The notes under the pieces are model-generated. The model saw only the letters and a list, made by a program, of their open reading frames with translations, made no database searches and was not told the origin of the DNA. From the NCBI RefSeq assembly GCF_001653565.1, contig NZ_LYPB01000060.1, forward strand, positions 62,001-126,000: DNA of 64,000 nt, in the 5' to 3' direction. Made by a program: the position numbers and the translations under genes. This document shows, one piece after another, positions 44,333-51,577 of the stretch. This DNA is from Paenibacillus oryzisoli (GTDB lineage: Bacteria > Bacillota > Bacilli > Paenibacillales > NBRC-103111). Numbering within the stretch: position 1 is the stretch's first letter; every line of letters begins with the position of its first letter.

Positions 44333-45760
44333 ATGCAAAGCAACACACCTTTATTATTGACTGATGAGCAAATGAGAACGTTTATTACGAATGGCTGTCT
44401 ACTTCTCAAAACCGATTTTCCACGTGAATTTCATGAAAGTTTAGTCGAGCAATTGAATACGGTGTATACCGAAGAAGGCAATCCCGGTAATAATCTTTTA
44501 CCTCGCATTCGTGAGCTGCGCAAAGTTTTTGACCATCCGGTGGTGACTGGTGCATTGACCAGTGTGCTGGGGCCTAATTATATGATGCATGCGCATCGCC
44601 ACGGGCATTATAATGCTTCAAGTGTAGCTGGCGGTTGGCATAAAGATAGCTATTGGGGTTACAACAGGATGCGCAATCATCACCCGCAATGGGCAATGAT
44701 TATGTATTTCCCACAGGATACACCTGTGGAGTTAGGACCGACAGGCATACTGCCAGGTACGCAAAATTATGAATCACGTACTTTTGAGGGGAATGAGCCT
44801 GAAGGAGAAGTGTTGGCGAGTGGGGATGCCGGGACGTTTGCACTGATTCATTATGATATTTGGCACCGTTCCACTCCGAATGTACTGGGGCAAGCTCGTT
44901 ACATGTTGAAGTTCGAATTCATGCGGACGGAACTGCCGCAATCGCCAAGCTGGAACAATCAAGAGCTCGGATGGCGCAAACCTGAAGGGCTACAACTGCC
45001 AATGGGTGAGCACGATTTCATGTGGGAAGAAACGTGGAATTGGTTGTCAGGACAAGTTGGCAGCATGGCTGACACGCTTGCTTCTGATCCACAACGGATC
45101 AAGGAGCTGGCAGCTGAATTAAGCAGCTTGGAACCTGATGCAATTAATGCGGCTTATGAGCTCGCAGCTAGTGGACCGAGTGGTGTGGAAGCTTTGCTTC
45201 AAGCCCTTCATAGCGAGCAAACCAACGTGTCACGACTTGCAGCTTATGGCTTATCTGTAGCGGGGAGTGGTGCTGTAAGCGGATTAATTGCTGCGTTGGC
45301 AACAGACAATAATGAAGCTGCCAATGCAGAGGAAATCATCGCCCATGCCGTGTTCGCGCTTGGTGAATTGCGAGGACTCGCCAGCGAGGCAGTACCAGCG
45401 CTTGTTAACTTGATGGGGCATCCTTCGGAGGAAATCCGCTGTGCTGTAGTAGATGCCCTTGGTCTTATGGAATCTGGCCACGATCAAGTGGTGGCATGTC
45501 TGGGGAATGCGCTGCAAGATGAAAGCGCTCAGGTGCGGTTCATGTCCAGCTTGGCGCTGTCCCGTCTAGGGGCCAATGCTGAAGCAGCGATTCCGCAATT
45601 GGAAATCGCGCTGGATGACGAGAACCGCTATGTGCGTGCGCATGCGGCGGAATCCTTACGCTACGTAGGTACAGAGCGAGCGAAAGACACGCTCATTAAG
45701 TTCCTGCTTAACGCGCGTTGGTGCCCAACGACGACTGCGAAGAATGCGTTTTATCCTTAA
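44333..45760 (+). CDS. PhyH-family dioxygenase fused to HEAT repeats
   Basis: The protein has 475 residues. Residues 1-235 form a PhyH domain with Fe(II) ligands in GGWHKDSYWG and YDIWHRSTPN and a probable 2-oxoglutarate Arg in ARYMLKFEF. Residues 260-460 are about five HEAT-like helical repeats (SRLAAYGLSVAGSGAVSGLIAAL, EIRCAVVDALG, VRFMSSLALSRLGANAEAAIPQL, VRAHAAESLRYVG). HEAT repeats usually bind proteins, so the oxygenase may act on or with a protein partner. AAGGAGG sets the ATG. A perfect terminator follows and no gene is co-directional, so it is monocistronic. Confidence 0.9.
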   Translation: MQSNTPLLLTDEQMRTFITNGCLLLKTDFPREFHESLVEQLNTVYTEEGNPGNNLLPRIRELRKVFDHPVVTGALTSVLGPNYMMHAHRHGHYNASSVAGGWHKDSYWGYNRMRNHHPQWAMIMYFPQDTPVELGPTGILPGTQNYESRTFEGNEPEGEVLASGDAGTFALIHYDIWHRSTPNVLGQARYMLKFEFMRTELPQSPSWNNQELGWRKPEGLQLPMGEHDFMWEETWNWLSGQVGSMADTLASDPQRIKELAAELSSLEPDAINAAYELAASGPSGVEALLQALHSEQTNVSRLAAYGLSVAGSGAVSGLIAALATDNNEAANAEEIIAHAVFALGELRGLASEAVPALVNLMGHPSEEIRCAVVDALGLMESGHDQVVACLGNALQDESAQVRFMSSLALSRLGANAEAAIPQLEIALDDENRYVRAHAAESLRYVGTERAKDTLIKFLLNARWCPTTTAKNAFYP

Positions 45761-45774
45761 GGTAGTATCCGCAA

Positions 45775-45810
45775 GCAGCTCCCATCGATGTGATGGGAGC
45801 TGCTTCTTTC
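45775..45810 (+). terminator. Rho-independent terminator
   Basis: GCAGCTCCCATC-gatgt-GATGGGAGCTGC is a perfect 12-base stem followed by TTCTTTC. Confidence 0.85.
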
Positions 45811-46029
45811 GTATGGCGGCGTGGTATCTCGCCACGCCGCTGGCTGTGTCGTGATGGGAGCAACGGCTCCTCCAGGAATGAATGTTACACGATTGACAGA
45901 CAACTCATTATCCTACTGTCAACATCATCATACGATTGTTCACCAACGAAGTTAGTCGTATCTAGCAATCAGCTCAGCACAAAATCTCCGAAACAGTTAG
46001 CACATCTAAACAAACAAAACTCCAGAGTA

Positions 46030-46129
46030 ACTAGTACGTCCAAGTGACTAAAATTCCTAAGAAATCGTACCTCTAAGTGACTAATACTTCGAAGAAACTA
46101 GTACCTCCAAGTGACTAATACTTCGACAT
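46030..46129. repeat. Three tandem 33-34-base repeats
   Basis: Units begin at 46030, 46064 and 46097 and share GTACCTCCAAGTGACTAATA and TTCGAAGAA with a few differences. They lie in a 770-base gap (45761-46530) without a gene. Confidence 0.7.
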
Positions 46130-46196
46130 ACCTAGAACACCTGCTTAACAATAATGCGAAGAGTCCGCTCAACTTAGTGAACACCTCACCATCTAA

Positions 46197-46395
46197 ACAA
46201 TAGATGGAAAACATACAGTAAATTTACGCCGAAACAGCAGTTAATATGAAATAAATGGAAAATATACAGCTATTCTTGATGTTTTCAGCCGAAAAGGGCA
46301 AATAACCCGAAAATAGATGGAGGTTTTCCATCTATTTCGCTGATTAGCTTGTTTTATAAGAAAATAACTACCTATTTTCCAGTTAATGTTGGCGC
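46197..46395. repeat. Dispersed intergenic repeat family A, copy 5 (multiple arms)
   Basis: It contains CAATAGATGGAAAACATACAGT, AAATAAATGGAAAATATACAGCT, AAATAGATGGAGGTTTTCCATCTATTT (a perfect local hairpin) and ACTACCTATTTTCCAGTTAA. Confidence 0.6.
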
Positions 46396-46453
46396 GACGG
46401 AGGTATGGGAGTGGGATGCAGGAGCAGGAACGGGATCTGGATCAGGAGCTGGA

Positions 46454-46492
46454 ACAGAAACAGAAACAGAAACAGAAACAGAAACAGAAACA
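46454..46492. repeat. Hexanucleotide microsatellite ACAGAA
   Basis: About six and a half copies of ACAGAA lie just past the end of the AraC gene. An open frame across it is antisense to that gene and not credible. Confidence 0.8.
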
Positions 46493-46530
46493 GCTCATTC
46501 CGTTAAATGCGTTGCGGCCTCATCCACAAC

Positions 46531-47370
46531 TCAGCGCGGCCGCAAATCACGGAATGCCGTTGGTTTGAATCCCGTTTGTTCCTTGAACATTCGGGAGAAA
46601 TACGATAATTCCATGCCGAAGGAATCGGCTATTTGAGAGACATTCAGCTCCGTTGTCAGGAGTAGATCTTTGGCTTTTTCGGAGCGCAAGTGGTTCATAT
46701 ATTGGATCGGGGAGTATCCCGTAAATTGTTTGAACGCATTGATGAAATAATTGGGATGATAATGGGCGAGCTGAGCGAGTGTTTCGATCGAAACCTGATC
46801 TGCTATATGCTGTTCCATGTAGCGCAGCACAACATTCATTTTCTCATGGGTTGGGGTGGTAGCTAAATTCAGTTTCACGGCAGCATTGGCATCAATGAAA
46901 TCCGCGATGAGTTCATGGAGGATGCCTGTTACGCGAAATTCAGCTGATAAGGCATCACTCCGACGATGTGCAATTAAGTTTTCGAACGTTTGACCAAGGG
47001 CTAATACGTCTTTGACCACAATCGATGGGCTGGTATGCAGAATCTGAAAGAGATCCAGATCACCGATTTTCGCAGTGAAATGGCACCAATACTTGCCGAA
47101 GGTATTCTCACTAATCGTGCCATAAGCTTGGTCACTACCCGCAGGCAGTAAGTAAAGGTCGCCAGGACGCGGATAATAGGTGTGGTCACCTATTTTCACA
47201 TAACCTTCGCCCTCCGTTATAAAATAAAGTCGATTAACAGGACACGAGGGGATCTCATCGTTCCAACTTCGCGATACTTTCGTATAAGCCGCCAAGTCGA
47301 CATCGATTCTTGCTCTGGCCATATATTTCTTCCAGAAAGTTCGCTGGCTCGGATTCATATCTGATTTCAT
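46531..47370 (-). CDS. AraC-family transcriptional regulator
   Basis: The protein has 279 residues. A cupin ligand domain (YPRPGDLYLLPAGSDQAYG) is followed by two helix-turn-helices ending in FKEQTGFKPTAFRD. AAAGGA about 9 bases before the ATG lies inside the end of the TetR gene, with only 3 bases between the TetR stop and this start. The two are therefore probably co-transcribed. It also faces the PhyH-HEAT gene, as AraC genes accompany both other PhyH genes. Confidence 0.9.
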   Translation of the reverse strand: MKSDMNPSQRTFWKKYMARARIDVDLAAYTKVSRSWNDEIPSCPVNRLYFITEGEGYVKIGDHTYYPRPGDLYLLPAGSDQAYGTISENTFGKYWCHFTAKIGDLDLFQILHTSPSIVVKDVLALGQTFENLIAHRRSDALSAEFRVTGILHELIADFIDANAAVKLNLATTPTHEKMNVVLRYMEQHIADQVSIETLAQLAHYHPNYFINAFKQFTGYSPIQYMNHLRSEKAKDLLLTTELNVSQIADSFGMELSYFSRMFKEQTGFKPTAFRDLRPR

Positions 47371-47373
47371 AAG

Positions 47374-48039
47374 TTAGATTCCTTTTACGAATAGTCGACA
47401 AATGCCTTCCGTGTACTGCTGTTTCGTATAGCCTAATGTATCTTTATGATACAAGTATTGTTCCGGAAACAGGGAAATGAGAAGTGTATTGACCGTCAAG
47501 GTGACATCTAAATCCTTGATCTCATTATTTTGAATGGCATGTTGAATGAGTGGAGCTAGAATATTGCGAAGTCTGACAAAGAACGGCTTTTTATGAATAG
47601 TATAGTGCCGTTTTTCTCCATGCATAGAAGAGATAATGGATAGAAGTGCGACATTCTCGTCCACGAAATCAATCACATCATGGATGCAAGCAGATAGTTG
47701 ATCTAGTCCAGATCCAATAGGATGCATATTTGTGTATTTATCCTCAATCATATCTATAAATCGATTTGTTGTGGATTTGATCAAGTCGCTGCACACATCT
47801 CCAATATGGGTATAGCGGCGGTATAAGGTTCCTTGGCCGACGCCGGATTCCTTGGCAATTTGATGCATTGTTACAGATTCTATATCGTTCGTTTCCAAAA
47901 GCATGCGAGCAGCTGAAAGGATGCGACGACGATACTCCGTATCACGTTCGCCGCGGCGACTGCTTGGCGTAACGGTATCAGTAACGACATCTTTTATGAG
48001 TTCACGGATTTCTTGTTGATGTTCATCTGGATGTTTCAT
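47374..48039 (-). CDS. TetR-family repressor of the adjacent exporter
   Basis: The protein has 221 residues. An N-terminal TetR helix-turn-helix (SVTMHQIAKESGVGQGTLYRRYTHIGDV) is followed by an all-helical ligand domain. AGGAGG lies 9 bases before ATG 48039; the longer frame to 48126 runs into the operator region. It is divergent from an EmrB-type exporter. Two copies of GGACAATTGTCC lie between them, so it very likely represses the exporter and itself until a toxic ligand binds. Confidence 0.92.
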   Translation of the reverse strand: MKHPDEHQQEIRELIKDVVTDTVTPSSRRGERDTEYRRRILSAARMLLETNDIESVTMHQIAKESGVGQGTLYRRYTHIGDVCSDLIKSTTNRFIDMIEDKYTNMHPIGSGLDQLSACIHDVIDFVDENVALLSIISSMHGEKRHYTIHKKPFFVRLRNILAPLIQHAIQNNEIKDLDVTLTVNTLLISLFPEQYLYHKDTLGYTKQQYTEGICRLFVKGI

Positions 48040-48083
48040 ATTTTGCTTCCTCCTGGTAGAGAGATCGTCCATGAAAAAATCAT

Positions 48084-48132
48084 TTGACTTTGCGGACAAT
48101 TGTCCGTAATATGGGGTAGCGGACAATTGTCC
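48084..48132 (+). promoter_or_regulatory. Exporter promoter with two TetR operators
   Basis: TTGACT (48084-48089) and TAATAT (48107-48112) are 17 bases apart. The palindrome GGACAATTGTCC occurs in the spacer (48094-48105) and again past the start point (48121-48132), centre to centre 27 bases. Confidence 0.8.
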
Positions 48133-48183
48133 CGTAAATATTGTAACACGTGAAGAGAGAGATTGTCTAAGGAGGAGTTAGGA

Positions 48184-49683
48184 ATGAGTCAAAGTGCTGT
48201 ATCCGGTGGAACCGAGCCGGAATTTAAGATTACGAGCATTCTGGTGCCGTTAATCGCTATTATTACGGGCATATTCATGGTTATCCTCGACACGACAGCA
48301 ATGAATGTTGCATTGTCGAAGTTAGTGGTTGACTTTAAAACAGATCTACCAACAATACAATGGGCGGTAACAGGCTATATGCTGGCATCCGCTGCGGTAA
48401 TTCCATTAGCGGGGTGGTTATCGGACCGTTTTGGAGCGAAAAATGTTTTCCTTACATCTGTACTGCTGTTTACGATTGCATCTCTTTTATGCGCGACGCC
48501 GAACTCGGCTGAAATGTTGATCTTCTTCCGCATTCTGCAAGGCTTGGGCGGGGGCTTCGTGATGCCAGTTGCTATGGCATATGTATACAGACTTAGTCCG
48601 CCGAACAAAATCGGGCAAGTCATGGGTATGCTGGGCGTACCTATTTTATTAGCACCAGCTATTGGTCCTATCTTGTCAGGTTGGTTAGTTGAGTACCATT
48701 CGTGGCATTGGATTTTCCTTATTAATTTGCCTGTCGGTATTTTTAGTTTTATTTTCGGATTATGGAAATTACCTGTTGTGGCACGCAAAAAAGTTGCTGG
48801 TTTCGACCTTCCTGGAATGATCCTGGGTCCGATTGCTTTCGCTTCGCTATCTTATGGCATTTCGCAAGGTGCTTCAGGGTGGACTTCTGATAAAGCGCTT
48901 GGTGGTATTATCGTCGGTGCCGCTGCATTAATTGCTTTCGTCATTGTTGAGCTCAAAACGAAAATTCCTTTGCTTGAGCTTCGTGTATTCAAATCATTCG
49001 ATTTTTCCTTTAGTATATTCATTCAATGGGTGATCCAATTCTGTATGTTCGGGGCGATTTTCCTTCTCCCGCAATTCCTGCAGCAAGCCCGTGGTTACGG
49101 AGCATTCGATACCGGATTGACCCTGTTCCCGCAGGCGATCGCGTCTGCACTTATGATGCCAATTGGCGGTTATTTATTCGATAGAATCGGCATTCGTTGG
49201 TTAGTTGTAATCGGTCTTACTTTGGTTTCTGGGGCAATTTTCCAGTATTCTCATTTGGATATGACCACGCAAAGAACGGATCTTATTCTACCACTAGCCA
49301 TGGCTGGGGCAGGTATGGGACTCATGATGATGCCAATTAACTCACATTTGATCAAAAAAGCTCCGCAAGACCTCGTCAGCCGCGTTACTTCGTTGACAAG
49401 TGCGATGCAGCAAGTAATTAGCTCCTTTGGTGTTGCGATCGTCGTGACGATTCTGACATCACGAGTGTCAACATTGATTACCGAGCAGAAACTTCCTGTA
49501 AGTTCCCCTGCGGAGATGCAGAAGTCGATGCTTTCCGTTGCGCCTGATGCATTCGGATATACATTCACATGTATGATGATTATCGCGATGTGTGGCGTGG
49601 TTCTTGGACTCTTCCTGCGCCGCGGCAAGACAGTAGCACATGCCGAAGGAAGAGCAGAAGTTGCATTAGAAGGTTTGCACTAA
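48184..49683 (+). CDS. EmrB/QacA-type MFS drug exporter (DHA2)
   Basis: The 499-residue protein has fourteen predicted helices, LDTTAMNVALSKL in helix 1, the motif A stretch GWLSDRFGAKNVF, and GMLGVPILLAPAIGPILSGWLV (motif C, antiporter signature). It should export drugs or other amphipathic compounds using the proton gradient. AAGGAGG lies 8 bases before ATG 48184. It is controlled by the divergent TetR gene and ends in its own terminator. Confidence 0.92.
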   Translation: MSQSAVSGGTEPEFKITSILVPLIAIITGIFMVILDTTAMNVALSKLVVDFKTDLPTIQWAVTGYMLASAAVIPLAGWLSDRFGAKNVFLTSVLLFTIASLLCATPNSAEMLIFFRILQGLGGGFVMPVAMAYVYRLSPPNKIGQVMGMLGVPILLAPAIGPILSGWLVEYHSWHWIFLINLPVGIFSFIFGLWKLPVVARKKVAGFDLPGMILGPIAFASLSYGISQGASGWTSDKALGGIIVGAAALIAFVIVELKTKIPLLELRVFKSFDFSFSIFIQWVIQFCMFGAIFLLPQFLQQARGYGAFDTGLTLFPQAIASALMMPIGGYLFDRIGIRWLVVIGLTLVSGAIFQYSHLDMTTQRTDLILPLAMAGAGMGLMMMPINSHLIKKAPQDLVSRVTSLTSAMQQVISSFGVAIVVTILTSRVSTLITEQKLPVSSPAEMQKSMLSVAPDAFGYTFTCMMIIAMCGVVLGLFLRRGKTVAHAEGRAEVALEGLH

Positions 49684-49690
49684 CATACAG

Positions 49691-49730
49691 AAGGCAGCCC
49701 TCAAGAATTTACTTGGGGCTGCCTTTTCTT
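49691..49730. terminator. Convergent terminator
   Basis: AAGGCAGCC and CAAG pair with CTTG and GGCTGCCTT, followed by TTTCTT. It separates the exporter from the opposing glycosidase gene. Confidence 0.8.
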
Positions 49731-49734
49731 GTGT

Positions 49735-51192
49735 CTAAGGTAGTTTTACGGATGCGCGGTAGAGATTGCTGTTCCATGTGACTGTACTTTTGAGCGACTC
49801 AGCAACGAGACGAAGCGGGACATACATCCGGCTGTCACTCATGATTTGCAGTGGGACGGGCACAGCCACGGACTTGCCATTCACGGTAGCGACAGAGCTT
49901 CCGTCCTGCAATTTCAATGTAACGCCAGCATTCGTAATTGTAGCTGTTCGTGTTGAGGCGTCCCAAGTAAACTTCGCGTTCATGGCTGTAATGAAGGGAC
50001 GAATCGGGACAACTGTCGTTTCTCTATCAATAAAACCAGCAAAATCCGAGATATATTGCCCGTTGATTTCAATTTGTACCTTTGGTTTATCTAACTTGCG
50101 GACGAGGAGAACATTGCTAAGCTTACGTCCAGGATAGGTCATCATCGTCCCGTTGGCATAAAGACCGGAGCTTGACCCACCATCCATATTCATCGCCTCT
50201 GTAAGTCCAAGGGCAATCGAAATCGAAGCAAGCTCAGACAATGTGGCGTTAGGTACGGTACCCATGACTAGGCGATTAGAGCCATCAATCCCAACGAAGC
50301 TCCTAGCCGCAGAAGATTGTGTGACTTTTGGATCGGTAAAACCGTCTCTACTCACATTGATATCGGAGGCGCCATTCGTTACGAGCTTCGGACCTACGCC
50401 GATCGCGGACAGCCAGGTTTTGGCGTCGAGATTGCTGCTCCCTTCACCTTTTGCGAGGATATCCTTCGTGATTCTATCACCTACGTCAAGTTTGGTCAGT
50501 ACGTTCTGCTTATTGTTGGCACTATTGCCGACGAATAAAACATATCCATCTTCTGGAACTGCTACGGAATCCTGTGTAATCCGTGTGACAAGTCCCTCGC
50601 TTATCACCACTTTAGTCCCGTTGGGAAAGCCAATCCAGCGGCCAAAATCCGGCGTATACCAGACAATCTGGTCGGTGCTCGTGTCTCCGTAATATTTATT
50701 AATCCCCCAAGGATTTATCGTATAGGTGCCGCCGCCTTCGCTGGTGCGAATGGCAATATCAAGATTGACGAACTGAATGTCAGGTACCTTATCTTTGTTC
50801 AGAAAAAGCGTCTGATTTTCCCCAGAATGCATCGTCTCACCAGACTTCAACAGGGTGCCATTGGGGTAGCGAATGTAAGGATCGGACTCGTAAGCGTTAA
50901 AGAATGTCCCATTAATCGCCGCGACACCATTCTCTCGATCGACAATGGCTTGCATGGCGTCATCATGACCGATACCACCATCCGCTAAGGCAGGAACGAG
51001 TTCAAGCGTTGGATCGGTGAGGTCAATTGTGACCGTTTTGACGGTAAAGTTTTTGCCAGAAGCGTAAACGAGTTTCGTTGATGCGCTAACGGAAGGGGAG
51101 TAGGCAGCAGATACTGATGACGCTCCTCCGGTAAGAAGTGCTGCAGTTAAAAGCAGCGATGTAGCAGGAAGTAATAGCTTTGGATAAAGCAT
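49735..51192 (-). CDS. Secreted phosphodiester glycosidase (NAGPA-like) with copper-amine-oxidase-N stalk
   Basis: The 485-residue precursor has a signal peptide cut near VSAA (about 29). A NAGPA domain (about 80-370) has the family signatures INGTFFNAYE and MNMDGGSSSGLYANG. A C-terminal Cu_amine_oxidN1-type domain spans about 375-485 (FIDRETTVVPIRPFI, MYVPLRLVAESL). NAGPA enzymes hydrolyse sugar-phosphodiester bonds, in bacteria probably of wall teichoic acid or exopolysaccharide. AAAGGAG lies about 10 bases before the ATG. Confidence 0.88.
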   Translation of the reverse strand: MLYPKLLLPATSLLLTAALLTGGASSVSAAYSPSVSASTKLVYASGKNFTVKTVTIDLTDPTLELVPALADGGIGHDDAMQAIVDRENGVAAINGTFFNAYESDPYIRYPNGTLLKSGETMHSGENQTLFLNKDKVPDIQFVNLDIAIRTSEGGGTYTINPWGINKYYGDTSTDQIVWYTPDFGRWIGFPNGTKVVISEGLVTRITQDSVAVPEDGYVLFVGNSANNKQNVLTKLDVGDRITKDILAKGEGSSNLDAKTWLSAIGVGPKLVTNGASDINVSRDGFTDPKVTQSSAARSFVGIDGSNRLVMGTVPNATLSELASISIALGLTEAMNMDGGSSSGLYANGTMMTYPGRKLSNVLLVRKLDKPKVQIEINGQYISDFAGFIDRETTVVPIRPFITAMNAKFTWDASTRTATITNAGVTLKLQDGSSVATVNGKSVAVPVPLQIMSDSRMYVPLRLVAESLKSTVTWNSNLYRASVKLP

Positions 51193-51489
51193 TAAGTAAT
51201 GTCTCCTTTATAAGTAATAATGTCGAAATATGCTGAAATATATGGTTAGTATACCATTCGGAGGAGTCGGTGTGTTTAAGACGTAGGTAGATTGAAACAT
51301 GGGACGAAAGATAGGGCCTTGACTTACTAGCTGTGGAAAAGTTATGGGAGTGTGCTGTGCGAAATTAGTGTAGGTGAATGATGTATATGTGGTGGGGGAT
51401 CGTCATTTGAGCTGCAAGGTTAGCGTGTGGAGTGAGATGGCTGCTTTAAATGCAGAGACAGATACTTATTAGGAGTCGCTGGAAACCGT

Positions 51490-51570
51490 ACGTACTTTGC
51501 GGTTAGCCAGTCCGCGTGCCGCTGAGATGTAAATAAGGCCCATCTCGGGCCTTATTTACGGTTACAGCCG
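51490..51570. repeat. Dispersed GC-rich hairpin repeat family B, copy 2
   Basis: It contains GTTAGCCAGTCCGCGTGCCG and AAATAAGGCCC-atctc-GGGCCTTATTT followed by ACGGTT, closely matching the copy at 40160. It may also terminate the helicase gene. The remaining gap (51193-51489) has no coding signal. Confidence 0.6.
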
Positions 51571-51577
51571 CTGCTAA

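Noticed and set aside
46030-46129. Possible CRISPR array
   Set aside because: The repeats are contiguous with no unique spacers, there are only three units, and no cas genes are nearby.
46349-46636. Open frame with Thr-Glu repeats
   Set aside because: It comes from the ACAGAA microsatellite and runs antisense into the AraC gene.
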